38,274 nucleotides of DNA from Candidatus Saccharibacteria bacterium RIFCSPHIGHO2_12_FULL_47_16b (lineage in GTDB: Bacteria; Patescibacteriota; Saccharimonadia; Saccharimonadales; UBA10212). The notes under the pieces are model-generated. The model made no database searches. It was not told the origin of the DNA and worked only from the letters and a program-made list of their open reading frames with translations. Where the stretch lies: positions 1 to 38,274 of the forward strand of contig MGCU01000002.1 in NCBI GenBank assembly GCA_001790525.1. The letters are read 5' to 3'. The position numbers were made by a program, and so were the translations under genes. Of the stretch, positions 26,272 to 33,849 are shown in pieces. Position 1 is the first letter of the stretch. Each line of letters starts with the position of its first letter.

Positions 26272-27327
26272 TTATTTCTGTAGGGAAATTAGGTGGTGGG
26301 AGTCGAAGTGGGCGATGACGGAGTCGGCGTCGGTGGTGGTGATTAAAGTTTGATGGTTTTTGAGATGTTCAACCAAGTGCCGGCGGCGGGCACCGTCCAG
26401 TTCGGAAAAAACGTCGTCAAGTAAAAGCAGGGGCTTGGTGTCACGGGCTGATTCCAGCAAATCCAGTTCGGCGATTTTTAAAGCCAGTACAATCGAGCGC
26501 ATTTCGCCGCGTGAAGCGTGAGTGGCGGCTGGTTTTTTGTTAATGGTTATACCAATATCCTCACGATGCGGGCCGTAGCTGGTGAAACCTAGATTAAAAT
26601 CACGATTGGTGTTTTTTTCCAGATGCGATAACAAGCTAGAGGAATAATTGTCAATTCGCAGTGGCGTTACGTAATCAAGCTTAATGCTCGTCCTCTTACC
26701 GGCAATTTGACTGTAAACTCGGCTAATTTTTTTATTAAACGTTTCCAAAAGAGCGTAGCGAGCCTGGACAATTTCTGCCCCCAACTCACTTAATCTGATA
26801 TTCCAAACGAATAATTGTTGTTGGGCTTTGGCCGGCCCGCGCTTAAGCAGGGCGTTGCGTTGCGCCACAGCCCGGCGGTATTTGGCAGCCGTAGTTTTAA
26901 AGCCGGGCAGGGTACGTTCCAGCAAATCATCAAAGTAATCGCGGCGTTGCTCCGGACCGCGGATCATCAGCTGTAAATGGTTAGGCTCAAATAGAACGAC
27001 CGGCAGGGTTTTATCCAAAGTTAAACGTCGGATAAGCTGATTGTTTATTTCGTAAATCTTCTGGAGACGATCATCCTCATTGCTTATTTTTAAAATCCGT
27101 TGTTGGCCATCGGCTACACAGTCTAACCTCGACCAATTTTTCCCAAACCGCACCAGCTCATTGTCGCGTGGCTTAAACGAATTTCCGTTTAATATAACGG
27201 CTACGGCCTGCAATAAATTAGTTTTTCCGCTAGCGTTGGGACCGACAATTATGTTGACGCCAGCTTCGAACTCGAAACTGTCATCGGTATATGACCGAAA
27301 ATTTTGCAACCTAATAGAGTTAATCAT
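26272..27327 (-). CDS. recF: DNA replication and repair protein RecF
   Basis: INSIRLQNFRSYTDDSFEFEAGVNIIVGPNASGKTNLLQAV...LLLLDDVFSELDGARRRHLVEHL. Confidence 0.96.
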   Translation of the reverse strand: MINSIRLQNFRSYTDDSFEFEAGVNIIVGPNASGKTNLLQAVAVILNGNSFKPRDNELVRFGKNWSRLDCVADGQQRILKISNEDDRLQKIYEINNQLIRRLTLDKTLPVVLFEPNHLQLMIRGPEQRRDYFDDLLERTLPGFKTTAAKYRRAVAQRNALLKRGPAKAQQQLFVWNIRLSELGAEIVQARYALLETFNKKISRVYSQIAGKRTSIKLDYVTPLRIDNYSSSLLSHLEKNTNRDFNLGFTSYGPHREDIGITINKKPAATHASRGEMRSIVLALKIAELDLLESARDTKPLLLLDDVFSELDGARRRHLVEHLKNHQTLITTTDADSVIAHFDSHHLISLQK

Positions 27328-27331
27328 AAAG

Positions 27332-27766
27332 TAATTAGGAAACAGGAATTAGGAATTAGTATTATCATTTTTTACTAATGAGCGAATCAGACCGTGTATA
27401 AGGCGAGTGGAGTCAAGCGAAAATTGTGTCAACTTATCGAATTCTTCCTCACCCAACCGACCTGTGTCTTTGGCGACGATAAGCTGATTTAATAACTCGT
27501 ACCCTGAACCTCTCGCTATAATATAAAAGTGTTTTTTGTCTTGAAATGATTGTCTGCCAAACCCTTCAGCAATATTCGATGTAATCGATAACGCGGACCG
27601 CTCCATTTGCTGTTTCAAAGAATCGTACTGTGGCATTTTCTTGCAATGTCGAAATACCTCGAGAACAAGCTCGTGGCTTTGCCTCCATGCATCAAGTTGC
27701 GTGAAGTTTTGGATCTTACCTGTCATGGGCCAAGTATACTAGTTTCTAATTGCTAGTTACTATTTG
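27332..27766. repeat. Inverted heptad arms enclosing S23-type gene copy 3
   Basis: Left TAATTAG GAAACAG GAATTAG GAATTAG (27332..27359); right CTAGTTT CTAATTG CTAGTTA CTATTTG (27739..27766). Confidence 0.8.
27349..27726 (-). CDS. Four-helix-bundle (S23-type) protein, copy 3
   Basis: NFTQLDAWRQSHELVLEVFRHCKKMPQYDSLKQQMERSALSITSNIAEGFGRQSFQDKKHFYIIARGSGYELLNQL. Confidence 0.93.
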   Translation of the reverse strand: MTGKIQNFTQLDAWRQSHELVLEVFRHCKKMPQYDSLKQQMERSALSITSNIAEGFGRQSFQDKKHFYIIARGSGYELLNQLIVAKDTGRLGEEEFDKLTQFSLDSTRLIHGLIRSLVKNDNTNS

Positions 27767-27773
27767 CTGCGGT

Positions 27774-28859
27774 CTAAGACCGGAGGGGCATGATTAGGTG
27801 TAGGTAGGTTGGGTCGTCGACGCTACGTAAAATGCATGGTTCAAGTTTGCCATTAAAGCAAAATTCTACTGTTTCTCCGTCAAAAACGTTTAAGGCCTCG
27901 ATTAAATAGCGTGAGTTTAAAGTTACTTCGCCGCCACCTTTAACTAAAGCATCGGCCGCGGCAGTGTTCTCGCCAACTTGGCTGGCAATCGCATTAATGC
28001 TGACCTTATCAGCCGCGGTAGAAATGGTAATTGAACCAGCACTTTCGCGGGCAAACAAAGCCGAAACTTTAGCGATGTTCATAAAATCAGACCGTTTAAG
28101 TTTAGCTACGGTTTCAAATTTTTTGGGAATCAATTTTCGATAATCCGGATAACTGCCTTCAATCAAACGGGCGACTAGTTTGGTGTCGCTGGTGGCAAAG
28201 GAAACTTGTTGATCGTCGTGAGTAATAGTCAGGGCCTGCGTTTCATCGGCAATAATCCTTAGCAAATCATTTGCAGCAGTATGCGGCAGCAAAAAATTTA
28301 CATCTGTCTTGGCGGTTGAGTATTTATATTCGGCCAAGCGATAACTATCGGTGGCCGCCAGTATAGTCTTGCCATCAACCACGTGGAATAAAACGCCGGT
28401 AAGGACTGGCCGCGAATCATCGGCACTGGCGGCAAAGACAACTTTTTGCAAACCAGATTTAATGTCACCGGTTTTAGCCTTCCAAACCGCGCCGTCTTTA
28501 ATATCTGGCATAACCGGAAAGTCGTCGGCCGCAACACCGTTAATAACTGATTGGTATTTATTTGTTGAAAGGTAAAGTTTGTCGTCTTTAACTTCCAGTT
28601 TTAAAACGGCGTCGGGTAGGTTATTAACAAAATCCTGCATTAAACGGGCCGGAACAGTTAAAGCACCCTCTTTATCAACTTTAGAACCGACGGTTTGAGT
28701 AATAGCAATATCTAGATTGGTGGCCGACAGGTTCAAACGGTTTTTATTAGTTTTAATTAAAACATTGGATAGTATCGGCAAGGTTGCCCGGCTAGTTGCC
28801 ACCCGGGCAACAGTATTTAAGGCTTTAGCTAGGTTTGGTTGGGTAACTTGTAATTTCAT
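27774..28859 (-). CDS. dnaN: DNA polymerase III beta sliding clamp
   Basis: MKLQVTQPNLAKALNTVARVATSRATLPILSNVLIKT...FNGKLEPCILRSVDDPTYLHLIMPLR. Confidence 0.97.
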   Translation of the reverse strand: MKLQVTQPNLAKALNTVARVATSRATLPILSNVLIKTNKNRLNLSATNLDIAITQTVGSKVDKEGALTVPARLMQDFVNNLPDAVLKLEVKDDKLYLSTNKYQSVINGVAADDFPVMPDIKDGAVWKAKTGDIKSGLQKVVFAASADDSRPVLTGVLFHVVDGKTILAATDSYRLAEYKYSTAKTDVNFLLPHTAANDLLRIIADETQALTITHDDQQVSFATSDTKLVARLIEGSYPDYRKLIPKKFETVAKLKRSDFMNIAKVSALFARESAGSITISTAADKVSINAIASQVGENTAAADALVKGGGEVTLNSRYLIEALNVFDGETVEFCFNGKLEPCILRSVDDPTYLHLIMPLRS

Positions 28860-29109
28860 AATAATAATAAATCCTTATATTAAGTTAGTTGTTTTAGTAG
28901 TGAACTTATTAAACGGTGTATAAGTGTTTAAAAACAGATTAGGGATTTGTTGATAAGTTTGGGATAGTTTAAGAATTTTTGTGGGAAACATGGCACCACC
29001 TGTGTTATTAGTGTGAATAAAATTCCTTAGTGTAAAAACCAAACTGTGGATATTGAGGAAAAGTCGGCCGGTTTTTAACCAGCCTTTACCCAAACTATCC
29101 ACAAAAAAA

Positions 29110-29140
29110 TAGGGTTTAGGGTTTAGGGTGTAGGGTTTAG
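29110..29140 (+). repeat. Telomere-like heptamer tandem repeat (AGGGTTT x4) between dnaN and dnaA
   Basis: tAGGGTTTAGGGTTTAGGGTGTAGGGTTTag. Confidence 0.9.
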
Positions 29141-29145
29141 CAGAA

Positions 29146-30537
29146 CTAGGCATACAACCGTTCCTTTATCTCATTGACAAATTGTTTTATCGGCCCGTCG
29201 TAGTTAATCTCTTTTTCGATCTTCTCAATTGAATGAATGGCAGTAGTGTGGTCTTTGCGGCCAAGCTCATGAGCAATTTTAGGAAAACTTAAGTGCAATT
29301 CGCACCTTAGCATGTACATGGCAATTTGACGCGGCACGACAATGTCTCTATCACGCTTGGGCCCCAAAATATCTTCCATGGAGATATGGAAGTGTTTAGC
29401 CGTCCGCTCAATAATCTGGCGCGGGCTAATGTGTTTTGGCCGGTCTTTGGCACCCTCAAAAATAGCCGCCACCGCTTGCATATCCGGTTCAATGCCGTGC
29501 ATCTCGCAGTAGGCCAGCAGTTGATTAAGCGCACCTTCCAACTCGCGGATGTTACTGTGGATTCGACTGGCTAGTAGCTCTGTAACAGCTTGATCGAGCC
29601 GGATGTCTTGGCTGGCGGCTTTGCTTTGCAAAATCGCGCAGCGGGTTTCAAAATCCGGCGGCTGCATATCAATGGTCATGCCTTGGGCGAACCGGCTGCG
29701 TAACCGTTCCTCTAAAGTTGGGATATCTTTGGGCTGTTTATCGGCGCTCATAATTATTTGTTTGTTGGCTTGGTACAGAGCATTGAAGGTGTGAAAGAAT
29801 TCCTCCTGAATTTTTTCCTTGCCAGCCAAAAACTGGACATCGTCGACAATTAAAACATCGGCGCCGCGGTAAAAACCGGCAAAGTCGGAAGTATTCTTTT
29901 TAAATCGCAGGGCGTCAACAAATTCCTGAACAAACTGCTCGGTGGTGGCATAAATAACTTTGGCGCCTGGTTTAGCCGCCATAATGGCGTTGCCGACAGC
30001 TTGAATTAAGTGAGTTTTGCCAATGCCGACACCGCCGTAGAGAAACAAAGGATTATATTTCGTGCCGGGCTTAGCAGCAATGGCTTGGCAGGCAGCGTAG
30101 GCTAGTTCGTTACCGGCACCAACTACAAAGTTCTCAAAGCTGTAGCGCTCGTTCAAACCGGCGCGGTAAGAGTGGGTTACGTTGGCAATCGCCGGCTGTT
30201 TGACTGCCGCTGTGGCTTTGACTGTCACGGTGGAGGTAGGATTTATAAAGATTTCTTCAGCTTCTTCTGCCACGGTTTTTGGACTAATACCAGTGTGAAT
30301 CTTGTACTCAACTCGCTCCGGCCGGATGCCATTATTTACCAGCGTGTTAACAATTAAGTCATGAAATTTTTTCTCGAGCTGATTTTTGATAAAAACATTT
30401 GGCACACCGACAACTACCACACCATCTTTGTAGCGGATCATCTGGGTATTTTTAAACCAAGTCACAAAACTTCCTCGGGAAAGGCCGGACAGTTCAATTT
30501 CGCCCAGGACGGCCTGCCACAATTCGCTATTCTGCAT
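29146..30537 (-). CDS. dnaA: Chromosomal replication initiator DnaA
   Basis: RYSFENFVVGAGNELAYAACQAIA...NPLFLYGGVGIGKTHLIQAVGN...LIVDDVQFLAGKEKIQEEFFHTFN...GRKDHTTAIHSIEKIEKE. Confidence 0.98.
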   Translation of the reverse strand: MQNSELWQAVLGEIELSGLSRGSFVTWFKNTQMIRYKDGVVVVGVPNVFIKNQLEKKFHDLIVNTLVNNGIRPERVEYKIHTGISPKTVAEEAEEIFINPTSTVTVKATAAVKQPAIANVTHSYRAGLNERYSFENFVVGAGNELAYAACQAIAAKPGTKYNPLFLYGGVGIGKTHLIQAVGNAIMAAKPGAKVIYATTEQFVQEFVDALRFKKNTSDFAGFYRGADVLIVDDVQFLAGKEKIQEEFFHTFNALYQANKQIIMSADKQPKDIPTLEERLRSRFAQGMTIDMQPPDFETRCAILQSKAASQDIRLDQAVTELLASRIHSNIRELEGALNQLLAYCEMHGIEPDMQAVAAIFEGAKDRPKHISPRQIIERTAKHFHISMEDILGPKRDRDIVVPRQIAMYMLRCELHLSFPKIAHELGRKDHTTAIHSIEKIEKEINYDGPIKQFVNEIKERLYA

Positions 30538-30907
30538 GTGCTTAGTGTTTTTCCTCCATATTTGGCCTTTGGTTAGCTCTTAATATAGACCAGCTAGGCA
30601 GGTTTTTCCACAGGTAAAAATAACAGCAATTATTCCGAACTAAAATTTAAACCAACAGAGACGAAGTTATACACAGTTGATTTTACCATCTGTTAAAGTG
30701 TGGACAAAGACCTGCCAATGGTGGAAAACTGACGCCTGTTTTGTGGGTTTTTGTAGTGAATTCTACTTACCTTTTACCTTTTTCCACTTTCGGTTTACCG
30801 TGCGTTTGCCATTAACCATTGGCTATGGAAAACAGAAAACGGATAACGCAATGAAAACGGTGAACAGTGAAAGGTGAAAGGGTTCAACTTTATGATAAAG
30901 TGTTCTC
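30538..30907. other. Probable oriC region between dnaA and rpmH
   Basis: DnaA-box-like sites TTTTCCACA (30604..30612), TTATACACA (30667..30675), and TTGTCCACA on the minus strand (30699..30707); divergent dnaA/rpmH. Further boxes in the dnaA-dnaN gap: TGTGGATAT 29046..29054, CTATCCACA 29095..29103. Confidence 0.65.
30771..30880. repeat. Inverted heptad block in oriC/rpmH upstream region
   Basis: CTTTTAC CTTTTTC CACTTTC GGTTTAC ... GAAAACA GAAAACG GATAACG ... GAAAACG GTGAACA GTGAAAG GTGAAAG. Confidence 0.7.
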
Positions 30908-31045
30908 ATGCCGAAGAGGACTTATCAGCCAAAAGTACGACAGCGCAGCCGCGAACACGGTTTTATGAAACGTATGGCCAGCCGAGCCGGCCGTAAAATT
31001 TTAGCCCGCCGCCGCCAAAAAGGCCGCACCCGTCTCACCCACTAG
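30908..31045 (+). CDS. rpmH: 50S ribosomal protein L34
   Basis: [45 protein letters not shown]; too short for the ORF track. Confidence 0.96.
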   Translation: MPKRTYQPKVRQRSREHGFMKRMASRAGRKILARRRQKGRTRLTH

Positions 31046-31052
31046 CCGGCAG

Positions 31053-31126
31053 AAATTAGAAAATAGAAATTAGCAATTTGGCTGGACCCTGCTATTTCCT
31101 AGTTACTATTTCCTAGTTACTATATC
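31053..31126. repeat. Inverted heptad block between rpmH and rnpA
   Basis: AAATTAG AAAATAG AAATTAG ... CTATTTC CTAGTTA CTATTTC CTAGTTA CTATATC. Confidence 0.8.
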
Positions 31127-31129
31127 TTT

Positions 31130-31477
31130 GTGATATCCAGGGAACACAGATTTGCTGGCCGCGCCAGCCTAAAATTTGTTTATAAAAATGGCAAAGTTGT
31201 TCGCGGGCCTCATTTTTCTGTCCGGTACGCCTTGAATGGGCGACGGGCTAGTTATCGAGCAGCAGTTGTGGTAAGCCGCAAAATTTCTAAATCGGCCGTC
31301 AAACGTAACCGTATTCGCCGCCGAATCTACGCCTTGATTGGCAGCTTAGAAAAACAAATCAGCCAACCCTACGATATAGTCATAACGGTTTTTAGTGAAT
31401 CAGTTGACTCACTAACGCCGCCGGCCTTAGAAAAACAGCTCCAACAGCAGCTAAAAGCTGCCGGCATCCTGCGTTAG
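31130..31477 (+). CDS. rnpA: Ribonuclease P protein component
   Basis: HRFAGRASLKFVYKNGKVVRGPHFSVRYALNG...AVVVSRKISKSAVKRNRIRRRIYAL. Confidence 0.92.
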   Translation: MISREHRFAGRASLKFVYKNGKVVRGPHFSVRYALNGRRASYRAAVVVSRKISKSAVKRNRIRRRIYALIGSLEKQISQPYDIVITVFSESVDSLTPPALEKQLQQQLKAAGILR

Positions 31478-31491
31478 CCATAGAGTTGAAG

Positions 31492-31600
31492 CCACTAGCC
31501 ACTAACCGTTGTCCGGTTGCCACGCGCTTTCCGGTTACCGCTAGACCGGTTAGCGGTTTAATGGCTACCGGCTAATGGGTGGACAGTGGTTAATGGATAC
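31492..31600. repeat. Inverted heptad block between rnpA and yidC
   Basis: CCACTAG CCACTAA CCGTTGT CCGGTTG ... ACAGTGG TTAATGG ATACCGG ACAGTGG. Confidence 0.7.
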
Positions 31601-31650
31601 CGGACAGTGGCATGTTGCATGCTATGATAAAGGGCTAGAGAGTTTTTGGT

Positions 31651-32565
31651 ATGTTTGATACTTTAATCGTCCAACCGATTTTCAATTTGCTGGTCTTTAT
31701 TTACGCCATTATTCCAGGCCACGACATTGGCTTGGCGGTAATAATGGTGGCCATCATAGTCAGAATGCTGCTTTGGCCGTTAGCCAAAAAACAGCTGCAT
31801 CACACCAAGGCGATTCGGGCCCTGCAGCCGGAACTCAAAAGAATCAAGAAAGCTGCCGTCGGTGATAAACGCAAAGAATCAATGATGGTAATGGAGCTTT
31901 ACAAAGAAAGAGAGATTAACCCTTTTGGCACGCTTGGGCTAGCTTTAGTTCAAGCGCCTATCCTGCTTGGACTTTTCTTTGTATTAAGAAAGCTATTTAA
32001 TGATCCAAGTTCGATTATTAACTTTTCTTATTCATGGCTTCATGGCTTAGGCTGGCTGCAGAATTTAGCTTCGGACATCAATCACTTTGATAGCACGCTG
32101 TTTGGAATAGTCGACCTAAAAAGAGTGGCCAGCACGCAAGCCGGGTTTTATTGGCCAGCCTTAGTCTTAGTAATTGCCAGCGCCATGACCCAGTATTACC
32201 AGACTAAAATGCTTATGCCTCGCTCCAAAGATTCGCGCTCGCTGCGCCGAATTTTCAAAGAGGCCGGCAAAGGCCAACAGGCCGACCAACAGGAAGTTAT
32301 GGAAGCCACCGGCCGTTTTACCTTATACATAATTCCATTCTTAATAATAATCGTCGGTATTAATTTTGTTACTGGCTTGGCTTTATATTGGCTGACGACC
32401 AGTTCCGTGGCTATCTTCCAGCAATCAAAAATTCTTAAGGAAGATGTAGCCGAAGCCGAGGTAGTGGCCGAAGCGACGGCACCCGCGGCAGCAGCCGACG
32501 ATCAAACAAGAAAAAAGCACCGCAAAAAATCTAAAAAACACAAAGCCCGCCGGAGACGCAAGTAA
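31651..32565 (+). CDS. yidC: YidC/Oxa1-family membrane protein insertase
   Basis: FDTLIVQPIFNLLVFIYAIIPGHDIGLAVIMVAIIVRMLLWPLAKKQL...; position after rnpA. Confidence 0.95.
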   Translation: MFDTLIVQPIFNLLVFIYAIIPGHDIGLAVIMVAIIVRMLLWPLAKKQLHHTKAIRALQPELKRIKKAAVGDKRKESMMVMELYKEREINPFGTLGLALVQAPILLGLFFVLRKLFNDPSSIINFSYSWLHGLGWLQNLASDINHFDSTLFGIVDLKRVASTQAGFYWPALVLVIASAMTQYYQTKMLMPRSKDSRSLRRIFKEAGKGQQADQQEVMEATGRFTLYIIPFLIIIVGINFVTGLALYWLTTSSVAIFQQSKILKEDVAEAEVVAEATAPAAAADDQTRKKHRKKSKKHKARRRRK

Positions 32566-32915
32566 TGGCCCCGATTAGAAGTAGCTTTTTATCAAAAACT
32601 TCTGGTTTGCTGACAAACCAGACTTCTAACGGGGTCTATCCCGTTAGCTCCAGCATGTGCTACGTTTACGTGTTGCGCAATACAGAAAATGGACGTTTTT
32701 ACACGGGCTTCACGTTCGACCTAAAAAAACGCTTGACCGAACATTTCGCTAATCAATCTAGATCTACCAACAAGCGCGGACCTTACGAATTGATTTATTA
32801 TGAAGCCTGCATGAATTCAACCGATGCTCGAGCCAGAGAGAAGTTCTTAAAAACAGGACAGGGCAAACGTTATTTAAAGAATAGAGTTAAGCGTTTTCTG
32901 GAGCTAATGGGATGA
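32565..32915 (+). CDS. GIY-YIG domain nuclease-like protein (start may be 32655)
   Basis: MCYVYVLRNTENGRFYTGFTFDLKKRLTEHF...YELIYYEACMNSTDARAREKFLKTGQGKRYLKNR. Confidence 0.85.
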   Translation: MAPIRSSFLSKTSGLLTNQTSNGVYPVSSSMCYVYVLRNTENGRFYTGFTFDLKKRLTEHFANQSRSTNKRGPYELIYYEACMNSTDARAREKFLKTGQGKRYLKNRVKRFLELMG

Positions 32916-33400
32916 ACGACAATCTAGAAGAAGCCATCCTGTATGCCAAAAAATATTTAGAGGACTTGCTGTCCTTTTTTGGCTTAAACACCGACGTTTA
33001 TGCTACGACTCACGACGATGAGGTCATTGAACTTAATATTCCGTCAACTCGCTATAACGGCTTTTTAATTGGCGTGCGAGGCGAGACTATGCGTTCCTTT
33101 CAATTCCTGGTTGGTACGGTTTTGAGAAACCAGGGCTTTGCTCATTCTCGAGTCAACGTGGACGTGGCCGATTACAAAAAGCACCGGGCCGAACGCTTGG
33201 TGGAGAAAGCCAAAGACTGGTTTAAACAAGTCAAAGAAAGCGGCGAAACAAAGGAACTGGAGCCGATGAATCCGGCCGACCGCCGAGTTATACATCAGGC
33301 GGCAACCGATTTCGGCTTATCAACCGAATCCATCGGCGAGGGTCGCGACCGCCACATCGTTTTAAAGCCAAGTCAAAGTACAGATGAGCTCTCAAGTTAA
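32912..33400 (+). CDS. jag: Jag/SpoIIIJ-associated KH-R3H RNA-binding protein
   Basis: GFLIGVRGETMRSFQFLVGTVLRNQG...VDVADYKKHRAERLVEKAKDW...EPMNPADRRVIHQAATDF. Confidence 0.92.
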   Translation: MNDNLEEAILYAKKYLEDLLSFFGLNTDVYATTHDDEVIELNIPSTRYNGFLIGVRGETMRSFQFLVGTVLRNQGFAHSRVNVDVADYKKHRAERLVEKAKDWFKQVKESGETKELEPMNPADRRVIHQAATDFGLSTESIGEGRDRHIVLKPSQSTDELSS

Positions 33401-33429
33401 ACATAAACTACTTAAGCTATAATCAAATT

Positions 33430-33849
33430 ATGAGAACAGAACGCGATTTTTCCCCTGATATGGTTGAAATACGTCGGCAGAGATTCGATAACATAATAGG
33501 TCAACCAGCATATTTTTTTGCCGAGGATGTAATGATTAACCCTTTTGGGGACAAGCCGGGTGTGCCAATACCAGATTATCAACGAGCGCAGTCAGACGGG
33601 CCGAAGAAGGGCCTATTAGTACAGGGCATAGTCGAGGGAACAGAAATGGTTTTTACTCCTCAATACTTCCGAGATCTAACTGAACCAGTATGGGTAGTCC
33701 ACCTAAGACATACGGAAGTGTCTAAAGAAAACGGCAAGCACATTCATTTTTCCGTCGATGGGCCAAGATCTCTTGTCAGAATTGATAGAATTTATGGCTG
33801 GTACGATTCTCGAGAAGCGGATCTACTAGATGAAACCATCGCAGCTTAA
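33430..33849 (+). CDS. Hypothetical protein
   Basis: 139 aa ORF, no family recognised. Confidence 0.6.
   Translation: MRTERDFSPDMVEIRRQRFDNIIGQPAYFFAEDVMINPFGDKPGVPIPDYQRAQSDGPKKGLLVQGIVEGTEMVFTPQYFRDLTEPVWVVHLRHTEVSKENGKHIHFSVDGPRSLVRIDRIYGWYDSREADLLDETIAA

Noticed and set aside
29110-29140. Eukaryotic contamination or linear chromosome telomere
   Set aside because: Embedded between dnaN and dnaA in a continuous bacterial operon; only four units.
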